64,000 nucleotides of DNA, from positions 569,823 to 633,822 of the forward strand of contig VZRZ01007305.1 of the NCBI GenBank assembly GCA_013398175.1. Direction: 5' to 3'. The stretch comes from Climacteris rufus. Taxonomy: Eukaryota > Chordata > Aves > Passeriformes > Climacteridae. Position numbers and translations under genes: made by a program. Below are positions 1 to 12,206 of the stretch, one piece after another. The first letter of the stretch is position 1. Each line of letters begins with the position of its first letter. The notes beneath the pieces are model-generated. The model made no database searches, was not told where the DNA came from, and saw only the letters and a list, made by a program, of their open reading frames with translations.

Positions 1-3000
1 TTTAATGTAGAAATTACCTGATAGTGACTGAAATCTTCTAATTCAAGATCGATATGCAGAAATGCAGCATAAGGTCTTGTGTTATGAATTTACCAAACAC
101 AAAATATTTTGTGTGAGTCAAAATATTTTGGGAAACTTTGTTTTTCCTGTTTTACAGTGGAGAGAGCTCGGTAGAAATGTTTCTACTGTTCCCAAGGTTT
201 CCAAGACTCAGCTAGTTTCTCAGGAAATTTGAGTCTTGGAGATTTCTAAACTTAAGTTTTCAAGTTTTCTTTGGTCTTCCTGGGGTCTCTGGTGTAATTT
301 TATGCCCTGTGATTTCTAACAATTATAAACAAATGTAAAATTTGGGTTTTTTTGGGGGGGAGCGTTGTTTGTTTGTGGGGTTCTGTTTGTTTATTTTAAA
401 AATTTTGCCAAGCTTACCAAACTGAATACTTGAACTTAATATTTCGTGTAGTGTTGTGAGGTGAAGAATAGTTACTGGTATTGCTATGTTATTGCAGATG
501 CTTTCTCTTTTAAGACTGGAGATTTCATAAGCAGGCATGCTTGTGTCAAGTAAAAACTTCGTTCAGTGAAAAGTAAATTCCAGCCAGTCAGAAGAATGAG
601 ATTGTATTTTATGCAGTTCTCAGAGATTGGTGATGAAATTGTTAGGGAGTGGTGAAAAACATTACTGTGGAAGCCTGTATTAATTAATTTGTAATAATTA
701 ATGCAAGGTATGTCTGCTGTAGAATATGTGTAAACACAATTTTGTTTTAGAATACATGTTGAGTATAACTTGATAGGTAATTTGATTTTCAGAAAGTTTG
801 CTACAGGTTACTTTGTATGTAGTTCTTCCACATATGTGGAATATATGTGTGGAAACGTGATATTGATCCCTTTTAAATAATCTAGTGGTTTTAGTACTCA
901 TTACCATTTCATAATTTTATGGTGAAACATGGCTATTTGTGCTGTAACTGTAGCAGGGTTTAATTTAGAGTTGCTTGATTTATCGTTCTGTTGTTGGTCT
1001 GATTCTCTGTTTTTTTTTAATCTTTGCTGATTTTTTTTTTTTAATACAAAGATAATCTAAATTGGAGGGGAATACAAGGATTTGGGGCATCATATGCATA
1101 GTGGTTATGAAAGTTAGACCAGATGACTAAGGCAACATGAGCAAAACATGTCTGTTTTATCTGAAATCTCATGGCAGGCTGGTCAACAGAGCAGTTTTAA
1201 CATAAAATTACTGCTGGCCGTGTAGGCTGAATAATTCAGAAGCAGATATGGAAGGTTCTAGTATTGGCTGGAAAAGTGTGTTGACTGACAGCGAAATTTT
1301 GAAACCTTTTCTATTTAGATGAGTACAAAGAGCAAAAGCAGAAAAAATGGGTGTTAATTTTTAAATGAATGGCTTTGTCAAACTAATGTAATTTTTGTTT
1401 CGTATGAATAGTTTAATAACTGGTTTGATTGAGCTCAAATGCTTAAGAAAATTAATGTGAAATGTAATTGGGATCTGAAAAGATACATAAAAATTGGAAA
1501 AGAAAGAAAAGATCTGTATTGGTTTTGCTCAGTAATACTTTTTCTGCATCATCTTATTTACTGCTGGCATCAGCCTCTCCGAAAAGGTAAATCCCCTGAG
1601 TGGAGGCTGTGATTAGTTATAAGCAAATGTCAGCAGATGTTATGAACTCTATTATTAGTTGGTTCAGCTCCTGAACCATTTCCCAGCCTTTTGACGCTAT
1701 TATCAAGCCACTGACAGGTTGCCTGAAAATGAGGAAATTTAGGAGGACTTTTAAAGATGCAGGGCTAAAAAGAAGAAAAGTCTTTCAAGAATTGTAACAA
1801 GGAATATTCATGATCATTTGTGAAGCAGCCTTGAATACAAAATTTTTGGGAAAGGGCATTGAAAGGTTATCAAAAATGAGCAGTTACCTTTCATAAGCAC
1901 TATGTCTTTCAGTTCTTAACCATTGGAATAGAAAAATTACCAGAGGCTTCCCCACAGTTCTAGAAGTGCTTTTTCTGTCCTTTTTAAAAAGAGCTTGTTT
2001 CTGCCTTTTCCATAAGCAAACACTGAAATATGCATTCTTCCCCTTGCAGCCTTCCTGTGAGGAGAATATCCTTTAAAGTCTTCCCTTTTTTGGTAGTTAC
2101 ATTAGTGTTTTCAGGAAGGAAAACTATGCTTTTTCACTTGTGCTCGTTGGCAGGTTGTTCTAAGTATACAATTCTATAATGACCTTTCTTTTGCAATTTC
2201 CCTTTCTAAGCTAGAGAACTTTCTGACCCTTTGTGTTTGTAGATCAGATGACGATGTAGAAACTTTCATAAGAAATATTTAATGTTTTGGTCTACAGTTA
2301 ATGTTGCCTTCTTAATAAGTGAAAAAAAAGCAAGGGAGGGATTATCTGTATGATTACATTTTAGTACAAGCTTAAGTTGTGCTGGTCAACTGCAACATGT
2401 TTTTTTATGACCAAGTGACTGTAATTGGAGTTGACTTTTATTATCATTGTTGATGTAATAAGGCTGTGTGACTAAAGCTTTATTCCTTAAAACTGATTAA
2501 AAAAATTACAAAATCTCTCTTCTGTTTCACAGAAAATGTGTTGCTCATAGTAAATTATCTGAATGAACTCATATGAACAAAATGGGAACCAAATCAAATC
2601 ATTTTCTAAGCACTTATAGGGAATAAACTAATTTTTGTGCTTCTAGACTATGTTGAATTTTTGGTATTACTTTTTATTTTTTGGTACACTACTACTTTCA
2701 AATTTCAGTTATGGCTGTCAGGATCAAAACACAGTGAAAGTCTTACCTTAACATTTTTCTTCTCAATTTGAAAGACCAAGAAATCTCTTAGGTCCTGTTC
2801 TTGTCACAATCTAGGGCTTTTTGTATAGAAAATGTGAAGTAAGGATCTGAAGTGGTGTACAGTGTTTCTATGACTAGAACACCCAGACTACATTCACCAA
2901 TGAATGAAAAAATCATAAGGATCATGAACCTGTCTTGTGTACCTTGTATTTCTTCCCGTGTGGCTTGAGGCCATCAGACCAGTCCTAACACTTATACTGG

Positions 3001-3409
3001 TAAAACTTGCAGGATTTTTTATACCAGGTCATTCTTGTGATCTGTTCTGTCTGCAGATCAGGAAGGTAGTAATGGATCAAAAAAACTAAGAATATGCTAT
3101 GATTTTTAAAGGCCATCATACTACTTCTTTAGCAATTAATCTTCTGACAACAGGCAGGCTAAGCAAGTAGCATGGGCTTGGTTAGTATATGAGGATACAC
3201 TTGGATTTGTTAGAATTCATAAAATGCTATTAGTGGATTAAGTAACCTAATACATCCCAATAAGGATTCAATTGTGGTACATCCTTTTATGCATGTTTAC
3301 ATGCTTGAACATTTTTGCTAATCTTGCTCATGCTACCTATAATTTATCTAAAGACTAAGTGCCTTTTTGAGGTGAAAACGAATAATTTTTTAGCAATAGA
3401 GAGGACCAG
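1..3409. other. Intergenic AT-rich DNA, nothing recognised
   Basis: AT-rich sequence with scattered short A and T runs and a G/T-rich low-complexity patch at about 340-405. No open reading frame here has the length, composition or recognisable motifs of a real exon. In other vertebrates the gene upstream of SPON1 is FAR1, so a distal 3' UTR of that gene could in principle reach this edge, but nothing in the sequence identifies it. Confidence 0.6.
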
Positions 3410-3930
3410 AAATAGCCTTGAGGGCGGAAAAGGAAAGGCTTTATTTGGAAGTGGGATGGACTAGGAGCAGGCAGGATGACCCACCTGGGTTGGGCAGTGT
3501 TAGCAGCACTTCAGGGCCTCTGGTTTCACCCGTCATGCCAAAGGTGGAGCCTCCAGCACGCTCCTCCCTGCTGATGGTGCAGAGACAGTCTGCTGGGGCT
3601 AGGAGAGAAAGTAATCCCCTTCAGCAATTTCTCCTTCATGTGTCTCTGATGGATAAGTTGGTGAAATTCAAGGACTGGTGGTAGAAGGTTTTGAGGGCAA
3701 CACACTGTGCGCATCAATGAAGGAGTACCTCTTCCCTGTTCACAGTCAGTGAATTCCTTTTTTTTATAGGCAAAGTAGCTGGAGGATTGGAAACGCCACG
3801 GCATCCGTTAGGTATTTAAATCTTACACTTCTGAAGACAGAAAACCACAGTGTGAGTGTGTTTGTCCCGCTCTCTTTGACTCCCTAATAAACAGCAATAA
3901 CAGCTTCAACTGTGCGTCTTTGTGGTTTCA
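3410..3930. repeat. GC-richer island, possible LTR or retrocopy remnant
   Basis: This stretch is clearly GC-richer than the DNA on either side. It carries a poly(A) signal on each strand: AATAAA on the + strand at about 3888, and AATAAA on the - strand, read as TTTATT, at about 3440. The + strand also has a pyrimidine tract ending in TATAG near 3770, which looks like a splice acceptor. Abrupt composition edges with terminal poly(A) signals fit a solo LTR or an old processed transcript copy, in either orientation. The short reading frames on both strands match no family I know. The identity is unresolved. Confidence 0.3.
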
Positions 3931-6900
3931 TATTTATTCCTTTTCGTTTTCTCTTGGCTCAATGCAGATTTAAAAGCTGGCCTTGTCAATCCACTTGATG
4001 GGGAGGACTTACAGAGCTGCTGGTTAATGTTATGTGTAACTTCTGGGTTAGTGGCATTGAGGGAGAGGAAACTTCTGTAGTATTTTACATAAATAAAAGT
4101 AAGGATGGCAGAAATCTGAAGTCTCAGATCCTCAAAGATATTTATGCACCTAATTAATATGTTGGTAATAGATAACTCTGAGGAACTGCCCTTGCAAAGG
4201 GGAAGCTCTCTTTGACTTTAATGGAGAGCTGCATGAGTAAGGAGAGCAGATTTGGATAAGTGCTTTCCTTTCCAAGCCCCTTGGGAACAGCCAATAAAGC
4301 TGAGATGCCTAAGCTGTGAGAATAGCTTGTCTGCTGCAGAAAATTTTATTCTTTTATGTGTGGACAAACACAAATTGAACCTCATTGGGAAGATTTTTTT
4401 AATGATGTTTCTCTTCAAAGAGTTTGACACTTGTAGTATTTGCTTCTATAGCCCATTACCACAAGATGTTTACCAGAGGACAAAATCCTATCATGAAAAT
4501 TTGGGACTGTCAACCATTACTGGTAAAAATTTACAGATCCAGCGGGGTTATAAGGGTAAGGTCAATTTTCAGGGTAAGAATAATAAAAATGTCTTCTAGT
4601 ATACAGGAATAATATGTTTTAATCTTAGAGGTGACTGGAAAAAAATTGGCAAAAATAGTTTTAGGTCTTTCTTATGAACTACTTAGAACTTTTCTTATCT
4701 CTTACAAGTCATCTGATCTTGGTCTGGTGTAAAAGAAACAAAACACTTCTGCTTGAAGAAGGAGCTCAATTTATATAACTTAGAAAAGGAATGAACCATT
4801 TATGTTTGATGGACATAAGTCGTAACTAATTTTGTAGACATGGGAATTTGTAGTACATCTCCCAAATTGATTCTGTTTAGTCATGAATTGCAATTCTGGC
4901 TGTTTTGTTTTGGTTTTGTTTTTATCCCAGATTGTTTTATCTGCCCATTAGAAATGTGTCAGAACAATTAATTGAGATTTTAAAAACATGTCCAGATCTG
5001 GAGGCAAAGGATGAAAATGGTAATCAAACTATTTGAAAACAAGGTGATTTAGAAGTGAGAATTTGAAATAATGAGAATTTTAATGTCTTGCAGTGTTAAT
5101 CTTGAATGTTAGTATGATAGACTTATCAAAACGTTCAATTTCCAAATACTGTACCTGAACTGTAGTTCAACTTTCACTATTTTATGGGCAGATTTGTTGA
5201 AATGGTTCCCAATGAGGTGTTTATTTATCTGATTTCCTGAGTATGGTGTGTTAAGACATGAAAGAGGGAAAAATTCCAAGTGCAAGGAACTGATTCCTGG
5301 TTGTTATATCACTAAAATATATGTAACTACAGCAAATTCCTTTCATTTTTCTGTAATAGATAACTGTTTATCTCTCTTAAACAGAAATTTAGAACTTTTG
5401 GAGACTGCCAGGTTCTGGCACATAATTGTCTATCCTGAAATAAAGACCTGTTTTGGAAGCACTGAATCCCTCAAGCATTAGTGGGCTTAATCCCTGCTCA
5501 CAGAGTTGGAGCTGGTAGAAGTATCCCCTCTACAATATAGGCAGTGTCTTATAATTTGAGAATCCTTTTCATGTTCTCTCAGGCCCTAAGTGATTAGAGA
5601 GTAATTAGAGAGACTTGGGGAGCCTCTCAAGAGGCAGTACTTCTCTTTTTTTAGCTCATTCTAAATTTTAAAAAAGAAAATTATTAAAAATTAAGTCTGA
5701 AATCAGTTGAAGATCAGACTAAATGAAATCATGTCAAATAATGGTAGATATGACTATGGGGCTAAGGAAAAAAGTAGGAATGGGTTGCTATCTGTGACCT
5801 GCCTTAGTATCTTTGGGCTGTGATTGAAATAGAAATATGCAAATATTCTCTCAGAAGTGCATGTGGGCATGACTTGCTGGTACTTTGTCTGAGTGGTGTT
5901 GTTGCCATACTTCAATGATATTTTCCTATCCCAGCTCCTCAATTCACAATGAAAATTTTTCTAAGTCAGTCTTCAGGAAGTGTGAAATTTATTCCTATCC
6001 TAAATGTCTGAATCAGAATTTCTGGATTTCCAGTACTCCCTGGAGAAGCTTTAATTATCCCTGAAGAAGCCTTAATGATGAAGATCTTCTTTCTGCCCTG
6101 GGACAAGGATATAGAACTGTGTTGGTGCTTCATAAACCTCTTAGAAACTGCAGGCACTAGCAACAATTGTTCTTAAAATACCTTTTCTGTCATTCACCTA
6201 AAAATGCAGAACAAGACTTGCTGCTACATCCCACTCCACAGAATTTTCTAAGGTTGCCTTGTGTTAGGCCTGCATATTTACTGAGGTCTTGTTGCTGAAA
6301 CTTTCATTCAGTCTGAGTAGTGTTTTCACTTGAAGTTATTTTGTGGAGTTTGGTTTTGTTCACTTGGTTTGTAAATGCAATTAGAATTAGCATATATCCC
6401 TAAAGCTGTAATATTTCTTCAGGGAATTGCATTTTTAAGTAAACAGAAATTCTTTGATTGTGTTCAATATTTGCACATCTAAAACCGAGGTTGGCTTTTC
6501 AACTTGGGAATCTAAACAAAGCTCAGCATGTGAATGTTTTAGGAACATTTGTGATCTAGAGCTGTACTTGGTCTCTAGAAGAAGTTATTTGCAAACCCAA
6601 ATACTGGAAGTTGAAATCCAAACATTTTCCTTGGTTTCTTTGCTCCTTATGCTTTCCTCTTAAAGTGCTAAATAGATTCAGACATTTCTCAGGCTGCAGC
6701 CTAGTCTTTGTTGAAAGCTTTGTGAGATTTAACACACTTTTCAACAGACCAGCCTCCAGTTTTTGGTATGTAAATAAGCTGCTGCTTAGCTCTTGTGTTT
6801 TACAGTTTTGATATAACAATTAAGGAAAAATTACTTAATCGCCTCCTGAATAAGTGCCCAGACTAGGAACTGGGAAAGTCAGAGAAGTTGAATTCTAAGA

Positions 6901-9900
6901 CAGTAGGCAAATTGTGCTAAATGCTGAATCATAAAATCACTGTAGGAGTTTAGGTGCTTCCTTGTTCCTTGATCAAAAGAAGACTAGTTAGAAGTTAAAT
7001 GTAATTAAAGGAGTATTTGTTCCTTGTTATTTCAGGATTACTCTGACAAGCAAAATATAAGTATACACTGATGGCATTAAATATTGAATTATCTGAGGAA
7101 AAACTCCCCCAAAATTCTCTAAGAATTTTCCCAAAAAATGACATAACATTGAAGTAGTCAGTTCAGGATTGACCTGGATTTATTAGAATTTGTTTAACTA
7201 CCTGGCACCTATACACTGTATAGAGATGTGCATGGGAAACACTGTAGACTTAGGAAGAGTTGACTCCTTTTGTTTAAATTGAACTAAACTGCTTGTTCTG
7301 CCATTTTCTGATTGATGGACTGTGGAACATAAATCCCTAATAACTAGAAGTGATTATCAGCTAGAAGATTTGCTATCCATAAGAAATTACATTATTCATA
7401 TAACAACATTAGTCATTACTAGGTATTATGACAATACAGCAGTGAAGGTCATTCTCTGTGAATACGCTTTTAACAGTTCAGTGAATAAAAATTTTTAGAG
7501 GTGCATGAGGTAAATATATAATTTAACATAAAATTAAAATACTTATTTTTTACCTTTTTTTCTTTTCCTGAGGGTTGCTCAAGTTCTATGGTTCAGTCTG
7601 GCAATAGATTTATGTGAAAGAACATACAGAATTTAGTCTTTTCCCAGTGCAGGATCCCATTTCTGCAGCTTGAACCATGCGGTCTTTGGCTCTGTGTACT
7701 GGGATCTACTTTCCTTAGGATCAAAGACAGAATCCTAATCCACCATGTCAAAAACTTTGGACAATGGCAACCTTTGGAATGGAGTCAGGTTGTATTTATG
7801 TCTAAGTATTTCAGGCCAATGCATGACAGCAACAACAAAGAAATAAAAAAGATAAATGGTGCATCAAGAGAATATAACTTAGTGGGACCAACTGATAAAA
7901 CATTGATTTAGTGTATTTTATAGAGGGAATGATTCAGCTGATCTTTACAGCGTAGGTGAATATATATAACATTGTTAACTTTATTTCAAATACACAAGGT
8001 ACATTTATTAGTCTATCGGTTTTTTACTTTAAATGCATATTTTTTGTGATACTTGGTTGGTATTTTGACTCCTTGGGTCCATGATTTCAGTATCTGTTTA
8101 ATGTACCTATGCATAAAGCAGGGAGAGTGTGTACTATGAGAAAAAACTGGGAATCAATGCACCCTACTCAGCATTACAGCATGGATTGATTTATTGGTCT
8201 GGGTTTTACTTGAACCCAGATAGTTTATTATACCATTATCCAGTTAGATTTTTTACACTGTTGTGCATCTGATTTTCAGGAGTAGCTTCTTTTAAACATT
8301 AATCTAATTTCTAAAAATTGCAGTGAAATTCTAGATTTGAGGAACTGATGCAGAACAGACACTGCCATTTCTTTCCTTCTCAAGCAAAGCACATAAAAGT
8401 TTGGAATGAATACTGCAGAGCTCTTCACAGTTATGAGTGCTACCAAGTGCCTTTTGCATTAAGGCAGCCTTGGAAGAAGAACATGCAAAGAGGGTTTAAA
8501 AGAGAAAACTCATCTCATTATTGTTTCTGGTATAACTTTCATCAGCTCCAGTAGGAGTAAGAGTGGGTTTTGAACCTGGAGTGAACTTGTCTAGAGACTC
8601 ATCTGTATTCTGAAAATTGAATAACTGTTGCCTTTTCCTGGTTATTCATGCATTGCCTACCTGTGGCTGAGAGCACAAATGCTGAAATGCTGTGCAAGGA
8701 GTTACTGCTGTAGGTGGTGTTGTGCTGAACAGAAACTAGGATTATTTAAAAGCATATTCTCACAATTTTGTGGTTAATTGTACAGGCTCCAGGGTCAGAT
8801 GAGCTAGAGAATGGCTCTTTATTGCAACTCACTTCTGTCTCTTGGCATTCTTCCATAATGTGGTCTACCTACTTAATACATTTTGTATTCAGAATCTGAA
8901 TGAGCCAGATAATGCTCTTCTCCACTGTGTCCCTCTGAACACAGACACCTGAACACCATGCTGTGAGTACCCATTCACTGAACAGATTTATGTGATGGAC
9001 AAACCAATGTAAAGGCAGTCCTAGTTCTCCCTGTCATGATAAACAGAATCTGATCAAAGTAAAAACACCATGGTGACAATCTGTCAATTGAGTGGTTTTT
9101 TGCCTTTGATTTAAATGTTCATGCATATAGTTAAAACTCATGGTTGAAATGAGTTGTGATTGTCAAAGTGTATTTGATGAGCAGGAAAACATAAATTATG
9201 CTGTTCTTATAACATCACAAAACTACAGATTCTGACACTGAGTATAAATGCAATTAAAAATAACAATGGAAGTACAAAAAAGAATGATTACTGTTATTTA
9301 TTTGAAATTATGCCCACAGTATTTTGTGGAAATACTGTCTTCTGAGACAAAGATGTAATAGAATTGTCATAAAATATTCCTAAACTATGTAAACTAGCTT
9401 CTTAATATTATGTCATCCTGCTGTTGCAAGGGCTGAAACTCAAAGAACTCTAAGTGACTTTTCCATGCTTAAACTGATATATTGGAAAAGGCTAATACTG
9501 TGTTCCGGGCAGGGGTTTAAAATGCGTAGGTAATTATACAGACAGTATGGGCTATCACTTGGAAAAGTTAATAATTTAGGTAATATTGAACACCTTCATT
9601 AGGAAAGACCAAAGATTAGATCGAAAGTTAATTCTAGTGCCTTGAAGTTAAAGCTCTGCCTCAAACAAATCTTCTGTTTCTCACTCTAAGCACAAGCTCT
9701 GTCAGAGTGAAATAAAATCCCACCTTGCTTAAAGCCTGGCTTACCCAAGTACTGCTTTGAGCTGCAGAAGTAAATTTGGGTTTGCCCCAAAGGAGATCGT
9801 GAACTTAAGCTTGTGGTATCTTACTAAGGGACTCTGTGAAGTGAGGTGAATTCTGGAACTGAAACACGTTTTCTAAATGATGTTTTACGAAACCTGGGGT

Positions 9901-9905
9901 TTTTT

Positions 9906-9920
9906 GTGTGTGTGTGTGTG
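9906..9920. repeat. (GT)n microsatellite
   Basis: Uninterrupted GT dinucleotide run of about seven units directly following a short T run. Confidence 0.85.
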
Positions 9921-12167
9921 AAATAATTACATTTGATAAAGTGATTAATTGACCTCAGTCACTAAGGGTCCAAAGCTCAGTGAAGGCTGGGGGATGTTAG
10001 CATCAAGATTTCATCACTGGTCTAAATATTGTTACTTCCAGGACCTTCCAGCTTTGCCTGGAAATACAATGTTGGGGGATTTCTCAAAAAGTGAAGGGGA
10101 CACAAATAAAATGCACAGATCATGCATAAGTATTTGTGTGGAGCATATCCTTTTTCACAAATGTGAACATTTTCTTCCAATTTAAAAACAATTTGTATTA
10201 TTAGGAAAAAAAACTTGGTGGAGACAATTTTAACGACAGTCATGATCTTTTGTAAAGCTGATGTGTGATAAAAATTCACAGGAGTTAGAAATAATACCAA
10301 AAAACCCCAAACATACCCTGTGGTGTTGGTCAAGTGACGCTGTTTCTAATTTCCCTTCCCCAGACTGGTCTGCTTCAATTATTGTACGTTCCTGTATATG
10401 CACCAGCCAGTTAGGGGGCTGTTACCAGATACACTTAGTATTAAACAGAAATATATATGATGAAACTGAGGTATTCCTAGCACCTAATAATTGTGCAGAG
10501 TATGGCGCAAACATATTCCAAGTGGCTCAGAAAGGAGACAAGTGCTAGCCTTTTTGATTCAGAGCTTTCCTGCATTAATTCCTTCTGGAATTGTACTATT
10601 TTAAGAATCTGTTGTGATATTAAGGTTGTTTATTATTCCGTGTTGTTTCTCATAACAGACATCTTTAAGCATCTGGTGGGTAGGTGGCATTGACTGAGGA
10701 TTTTGAGACTCTGTGTAATTTTGGCACCAAAGTTACCCTGTGGATTTAGCACTGTTTTTGTGCAGGAGCCTGAAGTGACAGAACCCATAAATAATGCACA
10801 AATCTGTACATTAAAACAGAAGGATACAAAGTTATGCCTTCTGTTAGTAAGCATTGGTCTTCTATTTAGCAAAGGAGATGGAGCCATCTGAAAAAAGTGC
10901 AATTGTGAAATTAGAGATTGGCTCAGATGCACGCACGTTTCTACTTAACTGTCACCTGATGTGCACCTACCAAAGGGTACAATTAGATATTTTTTTTTTT
11001 TAAGTCTGATGATAGAGGATAGATTTTTAAAAGAATGGGTAAGAACTCTCTGAATCTAATGGCAATATTTCCCATTGGACTGGAGATGTTTGAGTCTAGT
11101 TCAACTTTCTCTGGTTAATCAGACACTTCAAAAAAAAAAAAATCTGCTTTGATAACTTTCTCTTGCAGGTGCCGTGGTCATCATGACTCTCCGAGATATC
11201 TTAGCTAGGCACAAAGGAGGTTCAAAATACTGAGGAAATCCCTTTTTAGCATAACTACCCACAACACTTTCATACTGTAGTTTAGTATAAATCATTTTAT
11301 TAGTTTCTTGCACATAATTTTTGGAATGAAAATATCTAATCCTTTCCAAAATTCTGTTGATTTACTGTTTCTACAACATTCAGTCTTTTTTCCTGCGTTC
11401 AGTATACACTAAACATTCAGTGTGCACTTCAAGCTCTCTTTGCAGTAAGACTAAGAACTAACTTATGTAATGTAGCATTTGCCTGCCATTACAATCCAAA
11501 ATACAGCTTCCTCCACATTTGACAGAACATATGTTTTGTGGGAGGGACAATGGCAAAGTCCTAAAGAAATCTAAACATCTAAACAAGAAGTAAGACAACA
11601 AAGCACAATTCGTTAGTAGAAAACCACTTGGGGCACCAGTTAGTCTAATTCTCTACTGCTGTAGACAATTATAATCCCAGAGGAAGGCTTCCCTGGCAGC
11701 ATTTCAGGAGAAGGCTTATATTTTCATTATGAGGGAGTACTCTTGAAAAATATCCTTAATTAGGTCAGGACTGACTTAGGCTTCCTTAACACAGGCTACA
11801 AATTTCTTCTTCTTGTTCTTTGTTTTCTTTTTTCTTCTTCTCTTTATTTTTTCTGTTGTTTCGCCCCTTGTCCCCCCATTTTTACTGTGTCAATCTGTTT
11901 ATTACAATCAGTTACATAAAAATTAGAAGAAAGCTGATAATATGCAAGGAGTGATTATTTGGACAGTGGTCTATTACCCCACCGTCTCTACTGAGTCAGT
12001 CATTTTTTGCCCTTTAATTTTCACCTTTTCTGAAAGAAATTATTTTCCTTAGCTTTGGGAACAGTCAGTAGCATAAGATATCTTGATATCTTTTGTAGCT
12101 CAACAATATGCAATTCTGCAATAGCTGAATCATCAGAATGTTTCTAAAAGTGAAGGTGGAATTTCTA

Positions 12168-12206
12168 TTCTATGGGCTGTTTCTATGGACTTATTCTATG
12201 GACTTA
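12168..12206. repeat. 13-bp tandem triplication
   Basis: Three adjacent 13-base units. Units two and three (12181-12193 and 12194-12206) are identical, TTCTATGGACTTA. Unit one (12168-12180) is a diverged version, TTCTATGGGCTGT. Confidence 0.85.

Noticed and set aside
1..3000. Possible distal 3' UTR of the upstream neighbour FAR1
   Set aside because: Suggested only by gene order in other vertebrates. No coding end, stop codon or recognisable UTR motif is visible.
6926..6960. AATCATAAAATCACTGTAGG resembles an antisense CR1 or SINE terminus
   Set aside because: Only about 20 bases match and the sequence after it does not continue like CR1.
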